A DNA stretch of 64,000 nt from Lachnospira sp. (GCA_017621205.1 JAGATQ010000040.1:1-64000); one strand, 5' to 3'. Shown: positions 7,935 through 16,364, counted from the stretch's first letter. The notes: a model not told the origin generated them from the letters alone. Made by a program: numbers and translations.

Positions 7935-9098
7935 ATGGTTAAGGTAAATTGTTTGAATCCTATTGCTTCTTGCGGTACGGATTTATTTAGTGATAAATAT
8001 GAAATAACAGAGGATTACAAGGCAGCGGATGCAGTGCTTGTGCGTAGTGCTTCCATGCATGAGCTGGAGCTTTCTGATAATTTGGTAGCAGTTGCCAGAG
8101 CGGGTGCCGGAGTGAATAATATTCCACTGGATGCCTGTGCCCAAAAGGGAATTGTCGTATTCAACACACCTGGTGCCAATGCCAATGGTGTAAAGGAGCT
8201 GGTGGTTGCCGGCTTAATGTTAGCTTCCCGTGATTTGATGGGAGGATATAACTGGGTTAAGGAGAATGCATCTGACGAGAATATTGCCAAGGCAGTAGAG
8301 AAGGAAAAGAAAAATTATGCTGGTAATGAGATTGCAGGCAAACGTCTTGGTGTTATCGGTCTTGGTGCAATCGGTGCTAAGGTTGCCAATATTGCCTTCC
8401 GTCTCGGTATGGAGGTATACGGCTATGACCCGTATGTATCCATCGATGCAGCGTGGTCATTATCCCGCCATATTAAGCATATTACCAATGTAGAGGAGAT
8501 TTATAAAGAGTGTGATTATATTACAGTGCATGTACCTGCTTTAAAGGATACGATTGGCATGATTAACAAGGATGCGTTTGCTCTTATGAAGGATGGCGTT
8601 AAGGTGCTTAATTTCTCCCGTGATACCTTGGTAAATGACGAGGATATGAAGGAAGCACTTGCCTCTGGCAAGGTGGCTAAGTATGTGACTGATTTCCCGA
8701 ATCCGGCGATTGCAGGTGTGGACAATGTAATCACTCTGCCACATCTTGGTGCGTCCACTGAGGAGTCAGAGGATAATTGTGCGGTTATGGCAGTGAAGGA
8801 AATAATGGATTACATGGAACATGGTAACATCAAAAATTCTGTAAACTATCCGGCTTGTGATATGGGCGTGTGTGATAGTGCTGCCCGCATTGCAATTAAC
8901 CATAAAAATATTCCGAATATGATTACCCAGTTTACAAAGGTATTTGCAGATCAGAATATCAATGTAACGAACATGATTTCTAAGAGCCGTGGAGATTGGG
9001 CATACTCTATGTTAGATTTAGACGGAGTTCCTGCGACAGAATTGATTGAAGTTCTGAATGCAATTGCGGGTGTTGTTAAGGTTCGCGTGATTAAGTAG
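7935..9098 (+). CDS. serA: D-3-phosphoglycerate dehydrogenase (short, ACT-containing)
   Basis: Oxidises 3-phosphoglycerate to 3-phosphohydroxypyruvate, the first step of serine synthesis. I place the start at ATG 7935, 8 nt after AAGGAG, rather than at a TTG two codons upstream; the product is 387 residues. It has the substrate segment VARAGAGVNNIPLDAC, the Rossmann motif GVIGLGAIGAKVA (about 137-149), the catalytic arginine in LNFSRDTLVN and histidine in LPHLGAST, and a C-terminal ACT-like domain (about 310-387), a likely serine-sensing site. The usual catalytic glutamate (DVFxxEP in E. coli) is replaced by DFPNPAIAG. Pairing with serC supports the assignment. Confidence 0.92.
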   Translation: MVKVNCLNPIASCGTDLFSDKYEITEDYKAADAVLVRSASMHELELSDNLVAVARAGAGVNNIPLDACAQKGIVVFNTPGANANGVKELVVAGLMLASRDLMGGYNWVKENASDENIAKAVEKEKKNYAGNEIAGKRLGVIGLGAIGAKVANIAFRLGMEVYGYDPYVSIDAAWSLSRHIKHITNVEEIYKECDYITVHVPALKDTIGMINKDAFALMKDGVKVLNFSRDTLVNDEDMKEALASGKVAKYVTDFPNPAIAGVDNVITLPHLGASTEESEDNCAVMAVKEIMDYMEHGNIKNSVNYPACDMGVCDSAARIAINHKNIPNMITQFTKVFADQNINVTNMISKSRGDWAYSMLDLDGVPATELIEVLNAIAGVVKVRVIK

Positions 9099-9099
9099 T

Positions 9100-9155
9100 G
9101 CAATTCGTGGCATCCGTTGGGGGCAAAATAGCTTTTGCCTCCAACATCATAATAT
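9100..9155 (+). repeat. Family B right-end remnant forming a terminator-like hairpin
   Basis: The sequence after the serA stop matches the last about 56 bp of the family B element: GCAATTCGTGGCATC here, GCAATCCGTGGCATC in both full copies, followed by CCAACATCAT at the end. It carries a strong hairpin, GTTGGGGGCAAAA with TTTTGCCTCCAAC, around a TAGC loop. There is no clean T-run, but the hairpin may limit read-through from serA to asd or protect the 3' end. Confidence 0.6.
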
Positions 9156-9211
9156 AAGATGAGCAGGTAATAATAAAGTGATAGAACAGAAAAAGAGTAG
9201 GAGAATCAAAT

Positions 9212-10303
9212 ATGAGTGAAAAGTTAAAGGTAGGTATCCTTGGAGGTACTGGTATGGTAGGGCAGCGTTTTATTTCTCTTTTGGAGAACCACCCATGGTT
9301 TGAGGTGGTAACGATTGCTGCTTCTCCACGTAGTGCGGGAAAGACCTATGAGGAGGCTGTGGGAGGACGTTGGAAAATGGATACTCCAATGCCGGAGGCA
9401 GTGAAAAAGATTGTGGTACACAATGTAAATGAGGTAGAGGAGGTTGCTTCTACCGTAGATTTTGTGTTTAGTGCAGTGGATATGAGTAAGGATGAGATTA
9501 AGGCAATTGAGGAGGCTTATGCTAAGACGGAGACCCCGGTTGTCTCTAACAATAGTGCTCACAGATGGACGCCCGACGTTCCGATGGTAGTACCGGAGAT
9601 TAATCCGGAACACATGAAGGTCATTGAATATCAGAAAAAGCGTCTTGGAACAAAAAGAGGTTTTGTTGCAGTGAAGCCGAACTGTTCTATCCAGAGCTAT
9701 GCTCCGGTATTAACAGCGTGGAAAGAGTTCGAGCCTTATGAGGTAGTGGCAACGACTTATCAGGCGATTTCCGGTGCTGGTAAGAATTTTCAGGATTGGC
9801 CGGAGATGGTTGGCAATGTGATTCCTTATATCGGAGGCGAGGAAGAGAAATCTGAAAAAGAGCCACTTCGTATCTGGGGATATGTAGATGGGGAGAAGGG
9901 AGAAATCATTCCAGCAGAGTCTCCTAAGATTACCTGTCAGTGTGTCCGTGTTCCAGTATTGAATGGTCATACGGCGGCTGTATTTGTAAAATTTAAGAAG
10001 CAGCCAACGAAGGAACAGCTTATTGAGAAGCTGCTTGCATTTAAGGGAGTTCCGCAAGAGCTTAAGCTTCCAAGTGCCCCCGGGCAGTTTATCCAATATA
10101 TGGAGGATGATAACCGCCCTCAGGTTACACTGGATGTAGACTATGAAAAGGGAATGGGTGTATCCGTTGGACGTATTCGTGAGGACAGCATTTATGACTG
10201 GAAGTTTATTGGGCTTTCCCACAATACCGTTCGTGGGGCAGCAGGTGGTGCTGTGCTTTGTGCAGAGCTTTTAAAGGCGCAGGGATATATTGAAAAGAAG
10301 TAG
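9212..10303 (+). CDS. asd: Aspartate-semialdehyde dehydrogenase (archaeal/fungal-type)
   Basis: Reduces aspartyl phosphate to aspartate semialdehyde, the branch point to lysine/diaminopimelate, threonine and methionine. The 363 residues begin with the NADP motif GILGGTGMVGQRFISLLENH and contain the active-site cysteine in KPNCSIQS (C158) and the downstream NGHTAAVFV histidine. Length and the SIQ active-site context fit the archaeal/fungal branch rather than the E. coli or B. subtilis type (judged by eye). The start is preceded by GTAGGAG. Confidence 0.93.
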   Translation: MSEKLKVGILGGTGMVGQRFISLLENHPWFEVVTIAASPRSAGKTYEEAVGGRWKMDTPMPEAVKKIVVHNVNEVEEVASTVDFVFSAVDMSKDEIKAIEEAYAKTETPVVSNNSAHRWTPDVPMVVPEINPEHMKVIEYQKKRLGTKRGFVAVKPNCSIQSYAPVLTAWKEFEPYEVVATTYQAISGAGKNFQDWPEMVGNVIPYIGGEEEKSEKEPLRIWGYVDGEKGEIIPAESPKITCQCVRVPVLNGHTAAVFVKFKKQPTKEQLIEKLLAFKGVPQELKLPSAPGQFIQYMEDDNRPQVTLDVDYEKGMGVSVGRIREDSIYDWKFIGLSHNTVRGAAGGAVLCAELLKAQGYIEKK

Positions 10304-10327
10304 CCTTATGTAAAAGGGGGAGAGTAT

Positions 10328-10549
10328 ATGCAGGAGCGTAAACTGGTAGCACCAATTGTAATTACAGTATTATTGATACTTTATTATTTTGTGTATTTTC
10401 TTTTCCTATTGGCATTGCTTCCGGGAATTATACTGAAGCTGCTGACCGGTATTATTCCTTTGGTTTTGGCTGGAGTGACACTGTTTGTATGTATCCAGAG
10501 AATTAATGAAATAAGGAGTGGAGAAGAAGATGATCTTAGTAAATACTGA
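10328..10549 (+). CDS. Small two-segment membrane protein, unknown function
   Basis: A 73-residue protein with two predicted transmembrane segments (about 8-33 and 36-58) and a short acidic cytoplasmic tail ending EEDDLSKY. It begins 24 bp after asd behind AAAGGGGGAG. Its 3' end overlaps the next gene by 20 bp, suggesting translational coupling. I do not recognise a family. It is co-located with a YbjQ-type protein and may be its membrane partner (inference). Confidence 0.7.
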   Translation: MQERKLVAPIVITVLLILYYFVYFLFLLALLPGIILKLLTGIIPLVLAGVTLFVCIQRINEIRSGEEDDLSKY

Positions 10550-10841
10550 TTATATTAGTGGTAAAGAGTTTAATATGCTAGGCTTGGTAAAGGGGAGTAC
10601 GATTCAGACGAAGAATGTCGGCCACGATATTACCCAGAGCTTTAAAACTTTGGTAGGTGGCGAGCTGAAGGCATATAACGATATGATGAACAACGCAAGG
10701 GCGCTGGCAACCAAACGTATGGTGCAGGAGGCAGAGGCACTTGGTGCGGATGCTATTGTGAATGTCCGGTATGCCACCTCTGCAATCATGCAGGGAGCTG
10801 CCGAAGTCATGGCTTATGGAACGGCAGTGAAGTTCGTATAG
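10530..10841 (+). CDS. YbjQ/UPF0145 family protein
   Basis: A 103-residue protein of the UPF0145 (YbjQ) family, which forms pentamers and is sometimes called heavy-metal-binding without firm evidence. Family features are VKGSTIQTKNVGHDI, GGELKAYNDMMNNARALA, AEALGADAIVNVRY and the C-terminal AYGTAVKF. The start is taken at ATG 10530, 11 nt after AAGGAG; a GTG four codons upstream lies within the ribosome binding site. The function is not established. Confidence 0.85.
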   Translation: MILVNTDYISGKEFNMLGLVKGSTIQTKNVGHDITQSFKTLVGGELKAYNDMMNNARALATKRMVQEAEALGADAIVNVRYATSAIMQGAAEVMAYGTAVKFV

Positions 10842-10867
10842 TTATTTGTAAAGTGAAAATTAATTAG

Positions 10868-10962
10868 AAAAGAGGCTGTATAAATTGAGGTGATCTCCAA
10901 AGGTTAGACCAAAAATCTAACGATTAGGAGGTCAGTTCCAATCGATATGCCTCTTTTTCTTT
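10868..10962 (+). terminator. Nested palindrome with T-run, IS3-end-like, probable terminator
   Basis: AAAAGAGGC (10868-10876) pairs with GCCTCTTTT (10949-10957), followed by more T residues: a plausible intrinsic terminator. Inside it, TGATCTCC (10891-10898) pairs with GGAGGTCA (10927-10934) and GTTAGA (10903-10908) with TCTAAC (10916-10921). The inner pair resembles the two terminal inverted repeats of IS3-family elements of Firmicutes brought together with nothing between them (inference from memory). It ends the asd/small gene unit. Confidence 0.6.
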
Positions 10963-11146
10963 ACAAAAAAATATAATGGATGAAACCTTTTCATCCTTTT
11001 TTTCGTCTAATTAGTGTAACAAACAAAAACAAAGCTATAGTTTTGAAGATTTTACCATGAAGGCATTTGTTTACTTAGATAGCCAAAGATTATTCATATG
11101 TTAGTTTACAAAGGTCTATCGTGTTCATGGTTAGAAAGGAGTTATT

Positions 11147-11695
11147 GTGAAACAATTGGTTAAACGAGCAATGAATCATGACAATGAAGCATTTGTGGAA
11201 TTAATTCAGAGGCAGACGCAGGCAATGTATAAGGTCGCAAGGGGAATCCTAAAAAATGAAGAGGATGTGGCAGATGCTCTGCAGGAAACAATACTCAAAT
11301 GCTATGAAAAAATCGATACCTTAAAGGAACCAAAGTATTTTAAAACATGGATGACACGTATCTTAATTAATAATTGCAATGATATTTTGCGGGCATCCAA
11401 GCTTGAATGTTCCTATGAGGAATATGTTCCCATGGCGGTATCCGAGGACAACACTTCCTACTATGAATTTGTTCAGTTAATCGATAGTTTGGATGAAAAA
11501 TACCGGATGCTCATCCTGCTGTATTATGTTGAGGGGTTTAAAATAAAAGAAATCAGTGAGATTTTGAATATAAAAGAATCCACAATTAAGACGAGGCTGA
11601 ATCGTGGCAGGGAGAAATTAAGACGTATTTATGAGCGGTCGGATGTAGACAGTGGCAATAAAAAATTTATGGAGGTAAGGGAATATGCAAAATAA
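11147..11695 (+). CDS. ECF-type RNA polymerase sigma factor
   Basis: A 182-residue sigma-70 family protein. Region 2 covers about residues 10-80 (VARGILKNEEDVADALQE is the region 2 core; YFKTWMTRILINNC lies in 2.3-2.4). Region 4 covers about 105-165 (DEKYRMLILLYYVEGFKI, then EISEILNIKESTIKTRLNRG as the helix-turn-helix). There is no region 1 or 3, as expected of ECF factors. The start is GTG behind AAAGGAG. Its 3' end overlaps the downstream DUF4179 gene by 11 bp, the usual sigma/anti-sigma arrangement. The signal sensed is unknown. Confidence 0.9.
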   Translation: MKQLVKRAMNHDNEAFVELIQRQTQAMYKVARGILKNEEDVADALQETILKCYEKIDTLKEPKYFKTWMTRILINNCNDILRASKLECSYEEYVPMAVSEDNTSYYEFVQLIDSLDEKYRMLILLYYVEGFKIKEISEILNIKESTIKTRLNRGREKLRRIYERSDVDSGNKKFMEVREYAK

Positions 11696-12803
11696 TTATT
11701 CAAAGCGAGAAATAAAGAGAATTGTAAAGCAGGATGTGGAGCTTCCAAAGCTGGTTCAGGAAAGAGTCAATGAAACCCTGCAGCAGCTTGAGGTACCAGA
11801 TTTTGAGGAGGATTTTTATCAAAGAAGGAACAAATCTTATGGAAAAACGAAGCTATTTCGGAATGGCTATCAGGTAGCAGCGGCATTTGCACTTGTACTG
11901 TGTCTTGGGACAGTGGCAACGGTGGGAGCAGTTTCTCTCTGGAATGAGTATGCGGCTCAAAAATATGATGCAGCGCCAAAGATACAGAAGGAGCTTGTAG
12001 ATAAAAAGGTTGCGACGATTCCGGAAGCGATGGTGGAGAAAAGCGGAGTGAAGATTGAAACGCAGCAATGTATTGCGGATGATAGGGGATATATGTATCT
12101 TCTTTTTAAGGTAACCGTTCCAGATACGATTGAGCTTACAGAGGATATCTTCTTTGAGGATAGCAGTTTTACGAAGGATGGAAAGGATTTAGATATGAAT
12201 ATGGGCGGTGGAATTTCTGAAAATGAGGATGGCAGTCTTAAAATTGAGCCTGAAAATCATGTTTTTTACTATGAGTACAACATCCGCAGACTCGATAAGC
12301 TTGTGGAGGATGATATTGTGACAGTAACCTTCCATAACTTAATTAATTGCGTTAAGACAGTCGTGGAGGAGGTTTTAATAGAGGAGGACTGGTCCCTTGA
12401 TATTCCGGTTGCTCCTGCGAAGCTTTCTCAGAGTTTTGTGGTAAAGGATGGCACCCTTTCCTGCGGTGCAACGGTAAAAGAGGTAACCCTGTCGCCTATT
12501 GGTATACAGATAGAATATAATTTTGTAAGGAAGACCAGAAAGGCAAAAGCGGTGATTCAAAATGAGGACGGAACGACGGAAGAGGAAACGATAGATGAAA
12601 TGATTGACCCAACCCAAGCGACTGCTTATGAATTAAAGGATGGAACCAAAAAGGAACTCGTAGTTGGTGGTGGAAGTATGGGCTATAGGGGCGGTTCTAA
12701 TACAGAATATATCTGTGATTTTGAATTGTTACAGGTCGTTGATGTAGATAATGTGGCTGCTATTTACTTTGGTGAGGAACGAGTGGAGTTGTGTGCTCAG
12801 TAA
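11685..12803 (+). CDS. DUF4179-type membrane protein, putative anti-sigma factor
   Basis: 372 residues. The N-terminal about 65 residues are cytoplasmic and charged, with one membrane segment at about 66-85 (VAAAFALVLCLGTVATVGAV) and a large extracytoplasmic domain of about 285 residues. This is the architecture of DUF4179 proteins encoded directly after ECF sigma genes in Clostridia. The overlap with the sigma gene and the GGAGG site inside that gene suggest coupled translation. An anti-sigma role is inferred from position and topology. The outer domain has tandem beta-rich segments, including VFYYEYNIRRLDKL. Confidence 0.8.
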   Translation: MQNNYSKREIKRIVKQDVELPKLVQERVNETLQQLEVPDFEEDFYQRRNKSYGKTKLFRNGYQVAAAFALVLCLGTVATVGAVSLWNEYAAQKYDAAPKIQKELVDKKVATIPEAMVEKSGVKIETQQCIADDRGYMYLLFKVTVPDTIELTEDIFFEDSSFTKDGKDLDMNMGGGISENEDGSLKIEPENHVFYYEYNIRRLDKLVEDDIVTVTFHNLINCVKTVVEEVLIEEDWSLDIPVAPAKLSQSFVVKDGTLSCGATVKEVTLSPIGIQIEYNFVRKTRKAKAVIQNEDGTTEEETIDEMIDPTQATAYELKDGTKKELVVGGGSMGYRGGSNTEYICDFELLQVVDVDNVAAIYFGEERVELCAQ

Positions 12804-12819
12804 AAATCCTCCTTAGTTA

Positions 12820-13036
12820 ATATAGATGATGTTGGGGTCAAAAGGTATTTTGCATCCAACTGATGCCACGGATTGCTCCGTTGTGTCACAACTCCCGCAA
12901 TCCTGCAAACATTCGAAATCCGCAAATTTACTGCGTAAATTGCTACTTTCTCATGTTTGGCGGGTCCCAAGTTCCAATGCCTTATCATGCAAGCATAAAC
13001 AGCATTTTGACCTTTTGACCCTGGCATCATATAGAT
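12820..13036 (-). repeat. Family B structured repeat, copy 2 (inverted)
   Basis: Read on the minus strand, this matches 6414-6622 nearly throughout, including the ends (TATATGATGCCAGGGTC at the left, CCCCAACATCATCTATA at the right). Hairpin GCAATTTAC-GCA-GTAAATT and the GGATTGC/GCAATCC stem are identical. In the first stem, CTGCC/GGCAG of copy 1 is replaced by ATGCT/GGCAT, with a C-G to A-T compensatory change. The element lies between the convergent DUF4179 and GNAT genes. Confidence 0.75.
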
Positions 13037-13044
13037 ATTTTGAG

Positions 13045-13080
13045 TGGGGCTGTGAACAAATTGATTTGTACACCGCCCCA
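13045..13080. terminator. Hairpin between convergent genes
   Basis: TGGGGC, GTG and ACAAAT pair with ATTTGT, CAC and GCCCCA across a 2-nt loop, with single-base mismatches. The hairpin lies between the end of the anti-sigma-like gene and the end of the minus-strand GNAT gene. The flanks are AT-rich rather than a pure T-run, so termination is likely but not certain. Confidence 0.45.
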
Positions 13081-13127
13081 TTATTATGTGAAAAATAACC
13101 GCCAGATTTCTAGAAAAATACACTACC

Positions 13128-13628
13128 TTATTTTTTCTTTATTACCATATTACATCTGCCCCATGATTCATCTTTAAAACGAAATACACCAACATCAGTC
13201 TTTCTTTCTACAAATCCAACACTTTCATAACACTTTTTTGCCATTGTATTTTCCGGAAAAACATTGAGCTGAACAGCATCTACCTTAGTTATATTAAAAG
13301 CATATTCAATCGCCAGTTGTAACATTTCCTTTCCTAAGCCTTTTCCCCGCTTCGATGGATGAACCATTACAAATTTAAGCATGCCTTCGTTTGTGCTTAA
13401 ATTTACTGAATAGCAAAAGAATCCTATTACTTTTCCAGTATTTGTAGTGGCAACGTATGGACTATCGCCATTCATAGCTGCTTCTTCCAAAATCACATGC
13501 TCGAAATTTTCTTTTTCAATTGGATATTTAAAAAGATTAGCACACCACATAGCATGTGTCCTCTCATTTGAAATCCAATTTTTAATTTCATTAAAATCAC
13601 AACCTGATATAAAAGGTCTTAACCTCAT
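13128..13628 (-). CDS. GNAT family N-acetyltransferase
   Basis: A 166-residue acetyl-CoA-dependent acetyltransferase. The core shows beta-4 'GMLKFVMVHPSKRGKGLGKEM' split by the V-x-P-x-x-R-G-x-G pyrophosphate loop (HPSKRGKGLG), followed by helix LQLAIEYAF and the late VQLNVFPENTMAKKCYESVGF motif typical of RimI/RimJ-like enzymes. The substrate cannot be read from sequence. It is isolated, convergent with the DUF4179 gene, with about 90 bp of noncoding sequence upstream. Confidence 0.88.
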   Translation of the reverse strand: MRLRPFISGCDFNEIKNWISNERTHAMWCANLFKYPIEKENFEHVILEEAAMNGDSPYVATTNTGKVIGFFCYSVNLSTNEGMLKFVMVHPSKRGKGLGKEMLQLAIEYAFNITKVDAVQLNVFPENTMAKKCYESVGFVERKTDVGVFRFKDESWGRCNMVIKKK

Positions 13629-13719
13629 AACTGTTCTCCAATCTAAACAAAACAGACAATGATTATTTCTACAAATCAGAATAATATATGCTCAATTTTG
13701 ATTATTACACTCCAATATA

Positions 13720-14007
13720 CTAATTTTTGTCTGCTTCATCAGATTCCTCAGAAGAATCCTCCCGTTCCACAACAACCTTGCCGCTTTCGTCCACCTTGGC
13801 GGCAGTGGTGTCATAGTGATACAGAGCATCCTTAAGGTCAAAATTAACGACATCCTCTGTATCCCGGACACGGATAACGACCTCTTTACTCAGCTTTTCC
13901 ACTTCTTCTAAAGTCAGACCGCTCATTTCCACAATATCCTCGAATGGAATCTCCACCTCAAGCATGTTTTTTGCAATTTCTACTTGTCTTTTCTTAGTAT
14001 TATTCAT
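13720..14007 (-). CDS. Small acidic protein of unknown function
   Basis: 95 residues, starting at ATG 14007 behind GAGGTG. The first half (KKRQVEIAKNMLEVEIPFEDIVEMSGLTLEEVEKL, discontinuous core) resembles the short helical tail common at the C-terminus of Rpn/PD-(D/E)XK transposase-like proteins. The second half is different and the tail is very acidic (EREDSSEESDEADKN). It starts 20 bp after the argH stop on the same strand and is probably cotranscribed with it. No function is assigned. Confidence 0.65.
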   Translation of the reverse strand: MNNTKKRQVEIAKNMLEVEIPFEDIVEMSGLTLEEVEKLSKEVVIRVRDTEDVVNFDLKDALYHYDTTAAKVDESGKVVVEREDSSEESDEADKN

Positions 14008-14026
14008 GTTATTCACCTCATAATAA

Positions 14027-15409
14027 TTATTGTAAGGAATTCAGATAATCATCATTAATCGCAATCACCTGTTCCATCGCATCAGGCCCCGGAGCACCGA
14101 TGGTATTGCGTTTATTCACGCAGGTTTCCATACTGATTGCTTCGTAGATATCCTCCTCAAATACAGGACTGATAGCCTTGTATTCCTCTAGTGTCATATC
14201 ATCTAAAGCGATATCCTTCTCAATACAGTAGAGTACCAGCTGACCGACAATACCATGGGCATCGCGAAAGGCAACACCATGGTTTACCAGATAATCAGCG
14301 GCATCGGTAGCATTGGTAAATCCATTCCTGGCACTTGCCTTCATAGCGTCCTTATTGACGGTCATGGTTGCAATCATACCATTAAAAAGTGCAAGGCAGC
14401 CCTTGACAGTGTCGATGGCATCAAAGGTTAGCTCCTTATCCTCCTGCATATCTTTATTATAGGCGAGGGGAATTCCCTTCATGGTGGTTAAAAGGCTTGT
14501 GAGCGCCCCGTAAACCCGCCCGGTTTTGCCCCGTACCAGCTCTGCAATATCGGGGTTCTTTTTCTGTGGCATAATGGAACTTCCAGTGCTATAGGCATCA
14601 TCCAGCTCAATAAACTGGTATTCATTGGAATTCCAGATAATAATCTCCTCTGAAAAACGGCTTAAATGCATCATAATAGTAGCGAATGCAGATAGCATTT
14701 CCAGTACATAGTCCCTATCGGAAACCCCATCCATGCTGTTTAGGGATGGAGCATCAAATTCCATTAGCTGTGCAGTCATATTCCGGTCTAGCGGATACGT
14801 CGTTCCGGCAAGGGCACCAGAGCCAAGCGGGCAGACATTCATCCGCTTATAAATGTCAGTAAGCCGGCTGTAATCCCGCTTAAACATCTCCATATAAGCC
14901 CCGAAGTGATGTGCCAGTGTTACCGGCTGTGCCTTTTGCAGATGGGTAAAGCCCGGCATAAAGGTGTGAATGTGTTCCTTCATCAGATTGTGTATTGTTG
15001 TCAAAAGCTGTTTTAACAGTTCTTTCGTCTCTACTAGCTCGTCCCGGCAGTAAAGGCGCATATCCAATGCAACCTGGTCGTTGCGGCTTCGTCCGGTATG
15101 CAGCTTTTTGCCTGCTTCGCCAATGCGGTCAATCAGATTAGCTTCCACAAAGCTATGAATATCCTCATATTCCGCTGTGATGGCAAGACTGCCATTTGCC
15201 ACATCTTCTGCAATGCTATCAAGCCCTTTGATAATCACATCCTTTTCCTCGTCAGTCAGAATCCCGGTTGCATTAAGCATTGTAACATGTGCCTTGCTGC
15301 CACGAATATCCTGTGCGAAGAACTTCTGGTCAAAGGAAATGGATGCATTAAAATTGTAAACTAACTGGTCGGTCTCCTTTGTAAAACGACCACCCCATAA
15401 TTGTGCCAT
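14027..15409 (-). CDS. argH: Argininosuccinate lyase
   Basis: Cleaves argininosuccinate to arginine and fumarate, the last step of arginine synthesis. The 460 residues are full length. N-terminal LWGGRFTKETDQLVYNFNAS and HTGRSRNDQVALDMRLY are characteristic, as is the mobile-loop signature GSSIMPQKKNPD (S277/S278, the catalytic serine region). argG, its usual partner, is not in the window. Another arginine gene, argD, lies about 2.5 kb away on the opposite strand. Confidence 0.96.
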   Translation of the reverse strand: MAQLWGGRFTKETDQLVYNFNASISFDQKFFAQDIRGSKAHVTMLNATGILTDEEKDVIIKGLDSIAEDVANGSLAITAEYEDIHSFVEANLIDRIGEAGKKLHTGRSRNDQVALDMRLYCRDELVETKELLKQLLTTIHNLMKEHIHTFMPGFTHLQKAQPVTLAHHFGAYMEMFKRDYSRLTDIYKRMNVCPLGSGALAGTTYPLDRNMTAQLMEFDAPSLNSMDGVSDRDYVLEMLSAFATIMMHLSRFSEEIIIWNSNEYQFIELDDAYSTGSSIMPQKKNPDIAELVRGKTGRVYGALTSLLTTMKGIPLAYNKDMQEDKELTFDAIDTVKGCLALFNGMIATMTVNKDAMKASARNGFTNATDAADYLVNHGVAFRDAHGIVGQLVLYCIEKDIALDDMTLEEYKAISPVFEEDIYEAISMETCVNKRNTIGAPGPDAMEQVIAINDDYLNSLQ

Positions 15410-15454
15410 GGTAAAACCTCTTTTCTATAAAGACTTCTTAAAATACGTAAAAGT

Positions 15455-15484
15455 AGTATAGCATAAGCAAGGAACGCTTGACAA
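15455..15484 (-). promoter_or_regulatory. Promoter for argH
   Basis: On the minus strand TTGTCA (15479-15484) is followed by an 18-nt spacer and TATACT (15455-15460), about 45 nt upstream of the argH start. It is a good vegetative-type promoter. No clear ARG box was recognised. Confidence 0.55.
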
Positions 15485-15546
15485 TATTTATTCTTAGGGG
15501 ATGGAGAGTAAATGCTGTTGTCCTTCCTCAATAAAAGCGGTAAGGA

Positions 15547-16083
15547 TTAATTTTCCCTCTTATCCTGTTCCTCTAGTTTCCGGCGGTAATCAGCAAGCTT
15601 CTCAGTATCCAGATTCTGCTCCTTAATATGTTTTTCAAACCAGAATTGCAATGTCTCTATTGTTAGGGAAAGCTTCTCCAGCTGGTATTGGATTCTGGCA
15701 AAATCCTCTAGCTCTGAGTTGGAAATTTTACCGTCGGAGCTTATATCAATCAGACAATTTTTTTCATAATTAATAGAATTGATGGACGACAAGGTCTCTA
15801 ATGCAATTTGTGGAAGATTTTTGAGTTCAATGGCAGGGACATATTTCTGCCCGATAGGACATTCGTGTGAACAGAAATAATTACAAAGCATTGGTGTCTG
15901 ATAGGCTTCTGCCATTAGGAGTACCTCATCAGGATGGGGTGCAGACTTCCGGCTTTCAATTTTCTCGATGCGGTCGGCTGAAACCCCTCCTATCTGCTCG
16001 CTGGCAGCAGCCCGTGTTAGATTGCAATCCTCCCGGATTGTCTGATATATTGTTTTGTTCTCTCTTATTGATTTTTTTCCCAT
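15547..16083 (-). CDS. XRE-family helix-turn-helix regulator
   Basis: 178 residues from ATG 16083, chosen because GAAGGTGG precedes it; a GTG three codons upstream overlaps that site. The N-terminal about 65 residues are a Cro/C1-type HTH (IREDCNLTRAAASEQIGGVS, then RIEKIESRKSAPHPDEVLLMAEAY). A middle segment has clustered cysteines (CNYFCSHECPIG), a possible metal-binding feature. The C-terminal half is helical and charged. It is divergent from lemA across about 280 bp and may control that operon or itself; this is inference from layout. Confidence 0.8.
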   Translation of the reverse strand: MGKKSIRENKTIYQTIREDCNLTRAAASEQIGGVSADRIEKIESRKSAPHPDEVLLMAEAYQTPMLCNYFCSHECPIGQKYVPAIELKNLPQIALETLSSINSINYEKNCLIDISSDGKISNSELEDFARIQYQLEKLSLTIETLQFWFEKHIKEQNLDTEKLADYRRKLEEQDKREN

Positions 16084-16271
16084 GGTTACCACCTTCTGTT
16101 AAGCTTATGTTCCTTGGCTTGCTTCGTTATTCTGCTGATTTAGCAAAATAGCATACGCTATTTTGTACGAATGCAGATTTACTTAAAACCATTTTTATTA
16201 TATAATTTTCATAAGAAAAAGGCAACTTAGTTAAGCTTGGCTTTGCAATGGTAGTTGTGACACGTATAGTA

Positions 16272-16280
16272 TGGTATAAT
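16272..16280 (+). promoter_or_regulatory. Extended -10 promoter upstream of lemA
   Basis: TGGTATAAT (16272-16280) is an extended -10 element. No convincing -35 hexamer lies at the right distance. It is about 85 nt upstream of the lemA ATG, in the divergent region shared with the XRE gene. Confidence 0.4.
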
Positions 16281-16364
16281 AGGTGTTTGCGAAACTATTA
16301 CTATCTGCTTAACAACTACGGGTTTCACAATTACTTATTTGGTTTAGAGAAAGGAGATTTTATT

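Noticed and set aside
12826-13098. 90-residue frame across family B copy 2
   Set aside because: Its sequence is explained by the repeat, and the copy at 6414-6622 does not preserve the frame as a protein.
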